From: Helicobacter mehlei
GTDB taxonomy: Bacteria > Campylobacterota > Campylobacteria > Campylobacterales > Helicobacteraceae
Assembly (NCBI RefSeq): GCF_003660265.1
Contig: NZ_QXQP01000001.1
Coordinates: forward strand, 84,000 to 147,999
Direction: 5' to 3'
DNA length: 64,000 nt
Shown here in pieces: positions 17,665 to 27,009 of the stretch. Positions within the stretch are counted from its first letter, which is position 1. Each line of letters begins with the position of its first letter. A program made the position numbers and the translations under genes. The notes under the pieces were generated by a model. The model was not told the origin of the DNA and made no database searches. It was given only the letters and a program-made list of their open reading frames with translations.

Positions 17665-17670
17665 TATAAT
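17665..17670 (+). promoter_or_regulatory. -10 box for lldEFG
   Basis: TATAAT preceded by TAGC, 30 nt before the lldE start, in the 49-nt gap after comB10. Confidence 0.6.
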
Positions 17671-17700
17671 TAGGGATATGATGAGTTTTTAAGGATGGTT

Positions 17701-18444
17701 ATGAAAGTTTATTTTTTTGCCACATGTCTAGGTGGGGTGGTCTATAGTCAAACCATTGTGAATTGTATCAAGTTGTTGCGCAAAGAGGGGGTGGAGGTGA
17801 TCTTTAAAAAGGATCAAACCTGTTGTGGGCAACCCAGTTACAACTCGGGATACTACGATCAGAGCAGACAAGTCATTTTGCACAACCTCAAGCTTTTTAA
17901 CGAGGATTATCCCGTCATTGTGCCTAGCGGGTCTTGTGTGGGCATGATGGCGCATGATTACAAAGAACTTTTTGAGGATAGCCCCCATTATGACGAGGTA
18001 GCGCACTTTGCAGGGCGTGTTTTTGAACTCTCGGAGTTTTTGGATCAAAAATTAGGGGTGCGCTACACCGATACTGGTGCACCGGTCAAAATCACTTGGC
18101 ATTCTAATTGCCATGCTTTGCGGGTGGCCAAGGTGATTCAGAGTGCTAAAAAAATCATCGCCCAACTAGAAAATGTCGAACTGGTGGAGTTGGAGCGCGA
18201 GGAGGAGTGTTGCGGGTTTGGGGGGACTTTTGCAATCAAAGAACCCGAAATTTCCTTTGCAATGGTGCAAGATAAGATCAAAGACATTGAGAGTCGGCAA
18301 GTAGAGTATGTCTTAGCCGCCGATGCGGGTTGTTTGTTAAACATCAGTGGGGCGATGAGCAAAATGCAAAGCCAGACTAAAGCGATGCATTTTTATGACT
18401 TTTTAGCACAAAGGGTGGGGGTTGCTCCGGGGGGTCTAGCATGA
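17701..18444 (+). CDS. lldE: L-lactate oxidation Fe-S subunit LldE/LutA
   Basis: A 247-residue protein with two CCG domains, CCGQPSYNSGYYD near 40 and CCGFGGTFAIKEPEIS near 178, each contributing cysteines to Fe-S or heterodisulfide-type centres. Together with the next two genes it forms the LutABC/LldEFG complex, which oxidises L-lactate to pyruvate and feeds the quinone pool at the inner membrane. ATG 17701 has AAGGA 5 nt upstream; ATG 17695 overlaps the Shine-Dalgarno sequence itself and is rejected. The stop overlaps the next start (ATGA). Confidence 0.9.
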   Translation: MKVYFFATCLGGVVYSQTIVNCIKLLRKEGVEVIFKKDQTCCGQPSYNSGYYDQSRQVILHNLKLFNEDYPVIVPSGSCVGMMAHDYKELFEDSPHYDEVAHFAGRVFELSEFLDQKLGVRYTDTGAPVKITWHSNCHALRVAKVIQSAKKIIAQLENVELVELEREEECCGFGGTFAIKEPEISFAMVQDKIKDIESRQVEYVLAADAGCLLNISGAMSKMQSQTKAMHFYDFLAQRVGVAPGGLA

Positions 18445-19883
18445 TAGCCCATAGCGCACAAGAGTATGAAGAGGCGATCAGGGCAAAGCTAGGAGATGAG
18501 CAGTTACGCACGAATTTGCGATCGGCAATGGACACCCTCATCACAAACCGCAGAAACTTGATCGCTAATCGTTACCACGATTGGGAGGAGCTCAGAGAGT
18601 TGGGCAAAAATGCCAAACTCAAGGTGTTGGCTAGGCTGGATCACTACTTGCAAACCTTTGAGGAAAAGGCTAAAGCCAATGGCTTTATCGTGCATTATGC
18701 CAGCAGTGCCAAAGATGCCAATGAGATCATCTATAATCTAGCCAAAGAAAAAAAGGTCGATCGCATCTTAAAAGGTAAGTCGATGGCGAGCGAGGAGATC
18801 GGATTAAACCATTTCTTGCAAGAAAAAGGCATCATCGCCAAAGAAACCGATTTGGGCGAGCTGATCATCCAACTCATTGATGAACACCCCGTGCATATCG
18901 TGGTGCCCGCCATCCACAAGAACCGCTATCAAGTGGGCGAGATTTTCCACCAAAAATTAAACGCCCCTTTGGAGAGCGAGCCTGAAAAGCTCAACGGCAT
19001 TGCCAGAAAACACATGCGCGAGGAGTTTAAAAGCTTTAAAATGGGGATTTCGGGTGTGAATTTTGCCATTGCCAACGAGGGGGCAATTTGGTTGGTGGAA
19101 AATGAGGGCAATGGGCGCATGACCACCACCGCCTGTGATATCCATGTCGCTATTTGCGGGATTGAAAAGCTAGTTGAGAGTTTTGAAGATGCTTCTATTT
19201 TGGTAAGTTTGCTAGGACCTAGTGCGGTGGGTGTGCCCATTACCTGCTACCAAAATATCATCACTGGTCCGCGCCAAAAGGGGGATTTAGACGGACCCGT
19301 AGAAGCCCATATCATTTTGCTGGATCACAACCGCTCCAATATCCTAGCTGATGAAAAATATTACCGTGCACTGAGTTGTATTCGCTGTGGGACATGCCTT
19401 AATCACTGCCCAGTTTATGACAAAATCGGCGGGCATGCCTACTTGGCCACTTATCCCGGACCTATTGGCGTGGTGATCACCCCCCAACTCTTTGGGCTGG
19501 ATAATTACGATCACATTGCTAATTTGTGTAGTTTGTGTGGGCGGTGTGGGGAGGTCTGCCCGGTGAAGATCCCCTTGCCTGAACTCATTAGGGATTTGCG
19601 TTGTGAGAAAGCCCATGAAGGGCGGGGCGTGGTACGTGGCTACAAGGACACCAAACACAGCAAGCTAGAGGAGTTAGCCATGAAAGCTTTTGCCAAAATG
19701 GCTTCTAATGGAGCTTTGTGGCGGGCGTTTTTAAAAATCAATGGCTGGCTAGCACCTTTGGGCAAATGGTTAGGCGGTTATACTCCAGTGCTTAAAATTT
19801 GGCTCAAACATCGCAACATGCCCGCCATTAACGCCGGTCTGCATGCTAAAGTCAAGCAGTTACAAGGAGTGGTTTATGAGTAG
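18441..19883 (+). CDS. lldF: L-lactate oxidation Fe-S subunit LldF/LutB
   Basis: A 480-residue iron-sulfur protein. The N-terminal two thirds is the LUD domain (GKSMASEEIGLNHFL, ISGVNFAIANEGAIWLVENE). A ferredoxin-like module follows with CIRCGTCLNHCPVY and CSLCGRCGEVCPV near 312-375, enough cysteines for two [4Fe-4S] clusters. The C-terminal region (LRCEKAHEGRG, NGALWRAFLKINGWLAPLG) is typical of LutB. It passes electrons from lactate towards menaquinone. Translation is coupled to lldE, and the stop lies 8 nt inside lldG. Confidence 0.93.
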   Translation: MIAHSAQEYEEAIRAKLGDEQLRTNLRSAMDTLITNRRNLIANRYHDWEELRELGKNAKLKVLARLDHYLQTFEEKAKANGFIVHYASSAKDANEIIYNLAKEKKVDRILKGKSMASEEIGLNHFLQEKGIIAKETDLGELIIQLIDEHPVHIVVPAIHKNRYQVGEIFHQKLNAPLESEPEKLNGIARKHMREEFKSFKMGISGVNFAIANEGAIWLVENEGNGRMTTTACDIHVAICGIEKLVESFEDASILVSLLGPSAVGVPITCYQNIITGPRQKGDLDGPVEAHIILLDHNRSNILADEKYYRALSCIRCGTCLNHCPVYDKIGGHAYLATYPGPIGVVITPQLFGLDNYDHIANLCSLCGRCGEVCPVKIPLPELIRDLRCEKAHEGRGVVRGYKDTKHSKLEELAMKAFAKMASNGALWRAFLKINGWLAPLGKWLGGYTPVLKIWLKHRNMPAINAGLHAKVKQLQGVVYE

Positions 19884-20520
19884 CAAGCCTGTTGTCTTAG
19901 AGCGCGTGCAAAATGCCCTCAAAAGGCACACCATCGCCCATGAGGAAGTGCATTTTAAAAATATGTTACGCGATGAAAAAGAGAGTTTGCTCGAGGAGTA
20001 TATCCACTTCCAAACCTTGAATCGCGCCCAAGTGGTGCAATCTAGCCCAGAGAATTTGGCTCAAGATTTAAAAGAAGTTTTGGTGGGTTTTGAGAGTGAA
20101 AAGATTTTGCACGCTACTGACCTGCCACTAGATTTAGATGAGTTAGATAGCCAGCATGCATGGGTGAAAATCCCCTATAACCAAAGTGTGGAGGAGATTA
20201 AAGACACTCTTTTTCATGTCGATACTTCGGTGCTCAAAGCCACATGTGGGATTGCTAACTTGGGCATGGTGGGCGTGCTCTCTTCAAGCTTTGCGCCCAG
20301 ATTAACTTCGCTTATTACACTCAAATGTGTTTTCTTGTTGGAAAAAAGCACGCTGGTTAAAAGCCTCCATGAAGGCATAGAAACCCTCAAGGCCCAAAAC
20401 CCCGATCGCTTGGCGACTAATATGCTTCTCATTGGCGGGCCTAGCCGCACAGCCGATATTGAGCTTAAAACCGTCTTTGGCGTGCATGGACCTATGGAGG
20501 TGTGCGTGATTTTGTATTAA
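19876..20520 (+). CDS. lldG: L-lactate oxidation subunit LldG/LutC
   Basis: A 214-residue LUD-domain protein, the third part of the LutABC complex. KATCGIANLGMVGVLSSSFAPRL and LLIGGPSRTADIELKTVFGVHGP match the family. ATG 19876 has AAGGAG 6 nt upstream; the in-frame ATG at 19843 lies inside lldF. The last 15 bases and the region just after the stop form one copy of a 19-bp direct repeat whose second copy precedes bcp. Confidence 0.88.
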   Translation: MSSKPVVLERVQNALKRHTIAHEEVHFKNMLRDEKESLLEEYIHFQTLNRAQVVQSSPENLAQDLKEVLVGFESEKILHATDLPLDLDELDSQHAWVKIPYNQSVEEIKDTLFHVDTSVLKATCGIANLGMVGVLSSSFAPRLTSLITLKCVFLLEKSTLVKSLHEGIETLKAQNPDRLATNMLLIGGPSRTADIELKTVFGVHGPMEVCVILY

Positions 20521-20524
20521 GGAG
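20506..20524 (+). repeat. Direct repeat, copy 1 (end of lldG)
   Basis: GTGATTTTGTATTAAGGAG covers the last lldG codons, its TAA stop and a Shine-Dalgarno sequence. It matches 21071-21089 at 18 of 19 positions. Confidence 0.85.
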
Positions 20525-20571
20525 AAATGATGTGCTTGCAAGCAAAAACCACGCTCAAAGCAGAGGGAAAA

Positions 20572-21051
20572 ATGATCTATGTGGCACTGAAAAAATTGTT
20601 TTTATGTGGCTCTATTTTGGTGTTGTTTTATGGTTGTGCTACAGTGAGAATAGCACCATCATCACTTGCTCAAGAAGCTAAAAAATTTGTTGCGCCTGAA
20701 ATGGGTCAAGCCGGACTCTATGTTTATCGTGATGGTATTTTTGGTAGCATTCTAAAAAAAGATATCTGGGTTGATGGCGAATGTTTGGGCGAGTCGGCAC
20801 CTAAAGTGTTTTTCTTTATGCGGTTGCCAGCAGGCAAACACACCATTGCAACCGAATCCGAATTCTCCCCCAATGCCTTAAGCCTTGATATGGAATCTGG
20901 CAAAAATTATTTTGTCCGCCAATATATCAAAGTCGGGGTATTTGTCGGGGGTGCGAATTTGAAATTAGTTGATGAAGAAAAAGGTCGGGTAGCGGTAGCC
21001 AAATTAAAGATGGCTGAACCGGGACATTGTAGCGATCCACATCCAAAGTGA
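20572..21051 (+). CDS. Small lipoprotein, DUF2846-like
   Basis: A 159-residue envelope lipoprotein. ALKKLFLCGSILVLFYGC is a lipoprotein signal with the lipobox Cys in FYGC. GQAGLYVYRDGIFGS, IWVDGECLGE and FFFMRLPAGKHTIATESEFS then match the DUF2846 pattern, a beta-sandwich domain of unknown function. The start at 20572 gives a normal signal peptide with AGAGGGA upstream; ATG 20527 or 20530, next to AAGGAG, would add a 14-15-residue head before the signal and is the alternative. It lies between two copies of a 19-bp direct repeat and separates lldG from bcp, which are adjacent in H. pylori as I recall, so it looks inserted. Confidence 0.7.
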   Translation: MIYVALKKLFLCGSILVLFYGCATVRIAPSSLAQEAKKFVAPEMGQAGLYVYRDGIFGSILKKDIWVDGECLGESAPKVFFFMRLPAGKHTIATESEFSPNALSLDMESGKNYFVRQYIKVGVFVGGANLKLVDEEKGRVAVAKLKMAEPGHCSDPHPK

Positions 21052-21070
21052 TTTTTATAGAGCGGTCGCA

Positions 21071-21089
21071 GTGATCTTGTATTAAGGAG
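21071..21089 (+). repeat. Direct repeat, copy 2 (before bcp)
   Basis: GTGATCTTGTATTAAGGAG, one mismatch from 20506-20524. It supplies the bcp Shine-Dalgarno sequence and resembles a copied lldG tail. Confidence 0.85.
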
Positions 21090-21094
21090 TGTAT

Positions 21095-21550
21095 ATGACT
21101 TTACAATTTGGGCACAAAGCCCCTAATTTTAGTTTGTTGGATTCTCAAGGCAAACAAGTTTCTTTGCAGGATTTACGCGGGCAAAAAGTGGTGTTGTATT
21201 TTTACCCCAAAGATAACACCCCGGGTTGCACCCTTGAGGCACGCGATTTTACCCAGCTCAAAACCCAGTTCCAACAAAGAGGGGCGGTGATTATCGGGAT
21301 CAGCCCCGATGATACCAAGAGTCATTGCCATTTTATTGAGTCTGAACAACTAGGGATCACGCTTTTAAGCGATCCGCATTTGGAAACTATCAAGGCTTAT
21401 GGGGCTTATGGGGTCAAAAACATGTATGGCAAACAGATCGAGGGGGTGATCCGCTCAACCTTTGTTATTGATGAAGAGGGCGTGATCCTGCATGCACTCT
21501 ATAATGTCCGTGCCAAAGATCACGCTAAAAGAGTGCTTGTTTTGCTTTGA
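21095..21550 (+). CDS. bcp: Thioredoxin-dependent peroxiredoxin Bcp
   Basis: A 151-residue cytoplasmic peroxidase of the AhpC/TSA superfamily that reduces H2O2 and organic peroxides using thioredoxin. VVLYFYPKDNTPGCTLEARDF carries the peroxidatic Cys near 46, and no resolving Cys five residues later is present. GVKNMYGKQIEGVIRSTFVID completes the fold. ATG 21095 has AAGGAG 5 nt upstream. In H. pylori bcp also neighbours the lactate genes. Confidence 0.93.
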   Translation: MTLQFGHKAPNFSLLDSQGKQVSLQDLRGQKVVLYFYPKDNTPGCTLEARDFTQLKTQFQQRGAVIIGISPDDTKSHCHFIESEQLGITLLSDPHLETIKAYGAYGVKNMYGKQIEGVIRSTFVIDEEGVILHALYNVRAKDHAKRVLVLL

Positions 21551-21567
21551 ATGGACGGGGTTTTTGT

Positions 21568-21573
21568 TATAAT
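21568..21573 (+). promoter_or_regulatory. -10 box for thiS
   Basis: TATAAT 25 nt before the thiS start and 17 nt after the bcp stop. Confidence 0.55.
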
Positions 21574-21598
21574 GTGCATTATTTTATAAAGGCAGTGT

Positions 21599-21796
21599 AT
21601 GCAAATTTTCATTAACGGGCAAGCCCAAGAGGTCATTGCATCCAATATCGACTCGTTGATCCAGACCTTGGGCATTGAAAAACGCGTTTGTGCGGTGGCT
21701 TTGAATGAAAGGGTTGTCAAAAAAGAAGAATGGGGCAACACCTCTTTGCAAGAAAATGATCGCTTGGAGTGTTTGCAATTCATGGGCGGGGGATGA
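21599..21796 (+). CDS. thiS: Sulfur carrier protein ThiS
   Basis: A 65-residue ubiquitin-fold protein, MQIFINGQAQEV at the start and LECLQFMGGG at the end. The C-terminal Gly-Gly is where ThiF-type enzymes adenylate and thiocarboxylate the carrier for thiazole (thiamine) synthesis. ThiS is preferred over MoaD because of size and the N-terminal IFINGQ pattern. No other thi gene is in the window. The metallophosphatase gene follows after 6 nt. Confidence 0.82.
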   Translation: MQIFINGQAQEVIASNIDSLIQTLGIEKRVCAVALNERVVKKEEWGNTSLQENDRLECLQFMGGG

Positions 21797-21802
21797 GCCT
21801 TT

Positions 21803-22522
21803 GTGGAGACTTTGGCGGAGGGGGCGATCTTTGTTGCCGATGCACACCACCAAGAGGGTAGCCCCCACCTCCCTTGTTTGCTTGATGGCTTAATTGCCAA
21901 CCCTCCTCCCCAGTTTTTCCTGATGGGGGATATTTTCCAAATTTTAATGGGGAGTGTGCGCAGTAGCTATGAGCCCCATGCCTTAATTTTAGAGCAACTG
22001 CGTGTCCTTAGCCAAAAAAGCACTCTTTTTTACTTAGAGGGTAATCACGATATGGGACTAAGGTATTGGCAAGGTCTAGCCCAACATGCCCAAATTTACC
22101 CACGCAACTGCCAACCTCTAGCCTTTTCCTACCAAGACAAAACCTACCTACTGGCCCATGGCGATTTGTTCCTAGGCTGGGGGTATGAATTGTATATCCG
22201 TCTTTTATCTAACCGGCTATCATGCAAAATTTTAGGCTTTTTGGATCGTATCAGGCAACTTTACCCCTACATTGCCCGCCCCATCAAAAAGAAAAAGATC
22301 AGAGAATGGCATCTAAGTCCGGCAGACTGGATATGCTTTAAGCAAGAGCGTTTAAAACACTACCACAAAGGTGTGTGTGGTAAAGAGGGGGTCATTGAGG
22401 GGCATTTCCATATCCAAAACGCCCCACAAGATAGCCTGTATTGTCCCCTGCCCGCATTTTATTGCACCAAGCAAATTGCTACCTTCACGCCCAAGGGCCT
22501 GGTGATTAGCACAATCCCCTAA
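21803..22522 (+). CDS. Calcineurin-like metallophosphatase, LpxH-like
   Basis: A 239-residue protein with the full metal-binding set: [10 protein letters not shown] (D-x-H), FFLMGDIFQ (GD), YLEGNHDMG (GNHD), LLAHGDLFL (HGD) and IEGHFHIQ (H-x-H). Overall layout and size resemble UDP-2,3-diacylglucosamine diphosphatase (LpxH, lipid A pathway). It has GNHD where LpxH usually has GNRD, so LpxH function is probable rather than certain. It starts with GTG 6 nt after thiS; a GGGGG run ends about 11 nt upstream. The stop overlaps the convergent gpmI stop by 4 nt. Confidence 0.65.
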   Translation: METLAEGAIFVADAHHQEGSPHLPCLLDGLIANPPPQFFLMGDIFQILMGSVRSSYEPHALILEQLRVLSQKSTLFYLEGNHDMGLRYWQGLAQHAQIYPRNCQPLAFSYQDKTYLLAHGDLFLGWGYELYIRLLSNRLSCKILGFLDRIRQLYPYIARPIKKKKIREWHLSPADWICFKQERLKHYHKGVCGKEGVIEGHFHIQNAPQDSLYCPLPAFYCTKQIATFTPKGLVISTIP

Positions 22523-22530
22523 AATAGGGG
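22516..22530. terminator. Palindrome at convergent stop codons
   Basis: CCCCT-AAAAT-AGGGG, a 5-bp stem over both stop codons of the convergent metallophosphatase and gpmI genes. There is no T-run, so termination is only a possibility. Confidence 0.25.
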
Positions 22531-24006
22531 GTCGTCCATCACGCTAGGAATGGGCAAACCCATCAGCTTGAGGACACTAGCAGCGACATGGTTGAGTGCC
22601 CCGGACTTGATCTGTTTGGCATCTTGACCCATCACAAAACAATAAACCGGGTTGGTCGTGTGGTTGGTGAGCACGCCTTCTTTGGTGCTGTGCATTTGTT
22701 CGCAATTCCCATGGTCACTAGTTAAAAGCATGGCATAGCCCAATTCCTGAGCCACTTTGAGCACCTGACCTAGCGCACTGTCCAAAGCCTCTATGGCTTG
22801 GATACAAGCCTCAAAATTGCCGGTGTGCCCAACCATGTCTCCATTGGCAAAGTTGGCGATGATTAAATCCTTGCCTGCGCGCATGCTAGAGATGATCGCC
22901 TGAGCGATTTCAGGTGCGCGCATCTGCGGACAGAGATCGTAGGTGGGGACTTGGGGGCTAGGGATTAAAATGCGCTCCTCATTGGGGAAGGGTTCTTCAA
23001 TCCCGCCATTGATAAAGAAACTCACATGGGCGTATTTTTCACTCTCAGCAATATGTACTTGGCTTAAGTTGGCTTGAGAAACCACTTGGGCAAGCGTATC
23101 TGTAATCTCCAGCTTAGGGAAAAATACCGGATGCTTAAAATCTGCACTATAACTGGTCATCGTGGCGATCACCAATTCGGGTGCACCCGCTCCACATTCT
23201 TTTAGCCCCCTAAACATGTCCAAATCCCCGCTTAAGGCTTGGGTGAGCTCCCTAGCCCGATCACTGCGGAAATTCACAAAAATAGCCCCCTCGCCATCAA
23301 ACATGCCCTTGTAGTGCCCAAAACTAGCTGGCTGTATAAACTCATCGTAAATATTGCGTGCGTACATGGATTCAATGTAGGCTGAGGGGCTCAACATGGT
23401 TTTATTTTGGGCATGCACGATACTTTCATAGGCTGACAAAATGCGCTCATAGCGTTTGTCGCGATCCATGGCAAAAAAGCGTCCAGAAATCGTGGCAATG
23501 GCGATATTGTGGTTGCAAATGCAAGAGATTAATTTGAGGTATTCTAGTGCACTGGTGGGCAACACATCGCGCCCATCGGTAATCAAGTGCAACCATACCT
23601 TCTTGCCCACCCGCTCTAAGAGTAATGCCATGCCAATGAGGTGATCGATATGGGCATGCACGCCCCCATCGCTCATCAGGCCCAGCACATGCACAATGTG
23701 GGAGTCTTCCACCACATGCCTAAAGGCGGGGTTATCCTCCATACAATCTTCTTCAAACGCCTTTGAAATTTTGACTAAATCTTGATAGAGCACACGCCCC
23801 GCCCCAATGCACATATGCCCCACCTCAGAATTGCCCATTTGCCCCTCTGGCAGACCCACGCTAAGACCATGCGTGCTTAATAAACTATGGGGCAAATGAG
23901 CCAACATCCAATCATAGGTGGGTTTTTTGGCATGGTAAAAGGCATTGCCCTCTTTTATGTCGCTATACCCCACCCCATCGGTGATGATCAACAATGTTTT
24001 TTGCAT
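22519..24006 (-). CDS. gpmI: 2,3-bisphosphoglycerate-independent phosphoglycerate mutase
   Basis: A 495-residue glycolytic/gluconeogenic enzyme of the alkaline phosphatase superfamily that interconverts 3- and 2-phosphoglycerate with two Mn ions. [11 protein letters not shown] gives the first metal ligand, and [19 protein letters not shown] carries the phosphorylated Ser near 62. [41 protein letters not shown] and [10 protein letters not shown] supply further ligands. The ATG overlaps the stop of the long reading of the upstream exported protein gene (TAATG), as expected of a coupled pair. Confidence 0.95.
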   Translation of the reverse strand: MQKTLLIITDGVGYSDIKEGNAFYHAKKPTYDWMLAHLPHSLLSTHGLSVGLPEGQMGNSEVGHMCIGAGRVLYQDLVKISKAFEEDCMEDNPAFRHVVEDSHIVHVLGLMSDGGVHAHIDHLIGMALLLERVGKKVWLHLITDGRDVLPTSALEYLKLISCICNHNIAIATISGRFFAMDRDKRYERILSAYESIVHAQNKTMLSPSAYIESMYARNIYDEFIQPASFGHYKGMFDGEGAIFVNFRSDRARELTQALSGDLDMFRGLKECGAGAPELVIATMTSYSADFKHPVFFPKLEITDTLAQVVSQANLSQVHIAESEKYAHVSFFINGGIEEPFPNEERILIPSPQVPTYDLCPQMRAPEIAQAIISSMRAGKDLIIANFANGDMVGHTGNFEACIQAIEALDSALGQVLKVAQELGYAMLLTSDHGNCEQMHSTKEGVLTNHTTNPVYCFVMGQDAKQIKSGALNHVAASVLKLMGLPIPSVMDDPLF

Positions 24007-24819
24007 TAAAATACCGGGGCTTCTTGCATCAAGAAAATTCCATCGTCTTCTTGACGCTTTTTAGGTTTGGGCTGTATGTGGTGGGTTTGCTCCACTTTAG
24101 GCTTGGGTTTGTGGTGCTGGGTTGTTCTGGGTTTAGAGGGTTTTTTATAGGTTTTTCTAGGCGGTTTTTTTTTTGGTTTGTTTGGGGGGCTGGTAGGGCA
24201 ATTCAGATTGGGCGTAGAGGGGGGTTTTGGGCTTATGCTCATGTTCTTTAACAAAATGCTCTAAGGTGGGCATAAGGCTTTGTAGGGTCTTGATCTTGAT
24301 TAGGAGGTCTTGGTAATATTCATCGGCTTCTTGGTTAGCCATAGCGGGGTGTTTGGCTCTTTGGATATAGTAGGCCCGAATCATCTCTTTGAGGTTACCT
24401 TTGTGGATACGCTTGAAACTGACCAAAGTATCTAGGGCGATTCGGGAGGCAAAATTGCGATCCCTAATGAGTAGATCACCATAGTAACTTTTCATAAAAG
24501 GAGTCTGCCCCTCGTTGTAAAACTTTAAGACAGCTGGGATATAGGCATGGTAAATCCCCGCACTCGTCTCATCAAAATCGACTCGATAAGCTCCCGCACA
24601 CGACTCTTTCCATGCAATGGCCGCCATCTCATAGCCTAAATTTTCTTTAGAACCATAATGGTAGGCATAGACCAAGACTTTTTTTTGCTCCAAATTAAAG
24701 TGACTAGGATCCATACACTCTGCCAAGTTTGGCTTGGCTACTACCCCACTCACCACCGCACCACTCAAAACTGCCAAAACAAAAACATGGCGGAAGAATC
24801 CCCAAGCCCACATTGACAA
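24006..24819 (-). CDS. Exported protein, C-terminus frameshifted at an A10 tract
   Basis: The intact reading (24157-24819) gives 220 residues: a signal sequence ([18 protein letters not shown]), then a helical domain with [19 protein letters not shown]. This stretch faintly recalls the ESS motif of lytic transglycosylases, but that is not proof of activity. The frame ends [12 protein letters not shown] right after a run of ten A (minus strand). With nine A it would continue through a Lys/Pro-rich tail to LMQEAPVF and stop at TAATG overlapping gpmI, giving 270 residues; the whole 814-nt span is one base over a multiple of three. The gene lies between gpmI and glyS, where H. pylori has a hypothetical protein (HP0973 by memory). 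The long form is likely ancestral; the short one is phase-variation, mutation or a sequencing error. Confidence 0.75.
24165..24174 (-). repeat. A10 homopolymer in exported protein gene
   Basis: Ten T on the plus strand (ten A in the coding strand). Length 9 would restore the 50-residue C-terminal extension. Confidence 0.85.
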
Positions 24820-24850
24820 ACCTTTAAGAGTTTTTCACTTTAAGTTTTGC

Positions 24851-24856
24851 TATAAT
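24851..24856 (+). promoter_or_regulatory. -10 box for glyS
   Basis: TATAAT preceded by TTGC in the divergent gap, 62 nt before the glyS start. Confidence 0.55.
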
Positions 24857-24918
24857 CTTAACATAAGTAACCCTTGATAACTATTAATGGCTAGCCTGAT
24901 TCACGCATAGGAGCTTAC

Positions 24919-27006
24919 TTGAACCCATTACTCATTGAAGTTCTAGTTGAAGAGATGCCCGCTAAGGCTCTGTTGGCAGAATTTAAACACATCCTAGACA
25001 AGTTCCACCAAGCCCTACAAAACCATCAAGTGGATTTTAAAGGCGACCTGCGTGGCTATTACGCACCCACACGCCTTGTCCTCCATGCCCTAGATTTCCC
25101 CACCCACATCCCAGCTAAACAAGTCGAACACTTTGGTCCCCCCTTAAGTGTGGCTATGGAAGACAACCAGCTTAATCCCATTGGGCAGAAGTTTTATACC
25201 AAGTTGGGCTTAGACCCTTTGCAAGCCTTTAGTACGGTGCTAAAAAACCAAAAGGAAGTCTTGCACGCCATTTTACACAGCCCGCCCATCTCCACTGCTA
25301 CGCTTTTAGATGGTATTTTGTTGGAGTTTTTGCGATCGCTAGATTTTGGTAAAAGCATGGCGTGGGGTAGCGTGCCAGAACGTTTCATCCGCCCCATCCA
25401 TAATCTTTGCGTGATCTTTGCAGATGAGCCTGTGTCTCTAGAGGCTTGCCAACAAGCTTATGGTTGCACCGCTAGGCGTGCGACCAAAATCCATGCAGCT
25501 AAGAGTTTTGCCTACCATGAGACACCCAGCATAGAGGATTACTTTCAAACCCTGCAAAAAGGCTTTGTAATCTTAGACCCCAACAAACGCCAAGAAAAAA
25601 TCTTGCATGAGATTAAGACTCTAGAGCAAGAACATGGCGTGCAGGTCCAGATTGATCCCGAACTTTTAGAGGAGGTGGTTGCCATCACTGCCTACCCCAC
25701 AGCTCTTTATGGGCTTTTTGATCGCGCCTTTTTGGATTTACCCACAGAGGTTACCACCACTTCCATGAAGGAGCACCAACGCTATTTTGCCACTTTTAAA
25801 GAGGGCGTGCTCAACAATGGCTTTATTGTGGTGAGCAATGCACCCCTGCAACACCCCCAAGATTTTGCCACCATTTTAGTGGGCAACCAAAAGGTCTTGC
25901 GCGCGCGTTTGAGCGATGCGGTGTTTTTTTACCAAAACGATTTGGAGCAATCCATGGAATGGGAAAATGTGGCTCCAGCCTTAGACAAGATCGCTTTTAT
26001 GCAGGGTTTGGGGAGTTTGAAAGACAAGGTGGAGCGTGAGCAAAAAATCGCCCTTTTTTTAGCCCAAAAATATGCCCCCCACGCTCAAGAATCCCAAGAG
26101 ATTTTGCAAGCCAAACTTTTAGAGTCCTTGTGCCTAGCTAAGGCGGACTTGTTGAGCGAGGTGGTCTATGAGTTCCCCGAGTTACAAGGCGTTATGGGCT
26201 CTTACTATGCCAAGCACCACCACAAAAGCCCCGATATTTGCACCGCACTCAAAGAACAATATTACCCCATTGCTGAGGGCGCGCCCTTGCCCAGCACTTT
26301 TTTAAGTGCGCTGTTGGCATTGAGCATAAAGCTAGATAGCTTGTTGGCTCTTTTTAGTGTGGGCAAAATTCCCACGGGCTCTAAAGACCCCTTTGCCCTG
26401 CGCCGTGCGTGCAATGGCGTGTTGCGGATTTGCTTGCACTACAATTTGCCCTTCAATCTCCAAGCCGATTTGCAAATGCTTGGCACCCACTATGCCCCCT
26501 TTGATCTCTCTTTGTTAAGGGAGTTCATGTTGGAACGACTCTCCCATGTTTTAAGTGTCAAGTCCCCCAATCTTTACAAAAGCGTACTAAAAGGCATTGA
26601 AGCCTTGGGGGGGCAAGATTATGAGATTTGCCAATTGGCTCGTAAGCTCTATGCTTTGCAAGATTTTTTAGACCAGGTGGAGGATTCTAGGCAATTGGTG
26701 AGCGTGTTTAAGCGCGTGGCTAATATCACCCAAGATATACAACAAGCCAGCAACCCCGATCCGCACCTCTTTCAAGATACGAGCGAGCAAGGGCTTTATG
26801 AAGCTTACTTAAACTTGCAAAAAAGCACATTTGCCCATTTGGGCGATAAAATCCACGCCCTATTTGCCCTCAAAACCCCTCTAGAACTCTTTTTTGAAAA
26901 AGTGCTCATCAACGATCCCAACCCCCAAATCCAAAATAACCGCAAAAGCTTACTCTTTTTAATTTGTCGGGAATTTTTGAGTGTGGCGGATATTAAGGAA
27001 TTGTAG
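24919..27006 (+). CDS. glyS: Glycine-tRNA ligase beta subunit
   Basis: A 695-residue subunit of the bacterial alpha2beta2 glycyl-tRNA synthetase; the alpha subunit is not in this window. LIEVLVEEMPAKAL begins the protein, PTRLVLHA and GPPLSVAM follow, and FYQNDLEQSMEWENV and KDPFALRRACNGVLRI are diagnostic of the beta chain. A TTG start at 24919 is used: ATAGGAG lies 5 nt upstream and no ATG occurs before the conserved N-terminus. The cznC gene follows after 3 nt, as in H. pylori. Confidence 0.95.
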   Translation: MNPLLIEVLVEEMPAKALLAEFKHILDKFHQALQNHQVDFKGDLRGYYAPTRLVLHALDFPTHIPAKQVEHFGPPLSVAMEDNQLNPIGQKFYTKLGLDPLQAFSTVLKNQKEVLHAILHSPPISTATLLDGILLEFLRSLDFGKSMAWGSVPERFIRPIHNLCVIFADEPVSLEACQQAYGCTARRATKIHAAKSFAYHETPSIEDYFQTLQKGFVILDPNKRQEKILHEIKTLEQEHGVQVQIDPELLEEVVAITAYPTALYGLFDRAFLDLPTEVTTTSMKEHQRYFATFKEGVLNNGFIVVSNAPLQHPQDFATILVGNQKVLRARLSDAVFFYQNDLEQSMEWENVAPALDKIAFMQGLGSLKDKVEREQKIALFLAQKYAPHAQESQEILQAKLLESLCLAKADLLSEVVYEFPELQGVMGSYYAKHHHKSPDICTALKEQYYPIAEGAPLPSTFLSALLALSIKLDSLLALFSVGKIPTGSKDPFALRRACNGVLRICLHYNLPFNLQADLQMLGTHYAPFDLSLLREFMLERLSHVLSVKSPNLYKSVLKGIEALGGQDYEICQLARKLYALQDFLDQVEDSRQLVSVFKRVANITQDIQQASNPDPHLFQDTSEQGLYEAYLNLQKSTFAHLGDKIHALFALKTPLELFFEKVLINDPNPQIQNNRKSLLFLICREFLSVADIKEL

Positions 27007-27009
27007 GGC

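Noticed and set aside
24006..24254. Separate 82-codon minus-strand gene between the exported protein and gpmI
   Set aside because: It lacks a start signal and continues the exported protein exactly after a one-base correction in the A10 tract, so it is the lost C-terminus.
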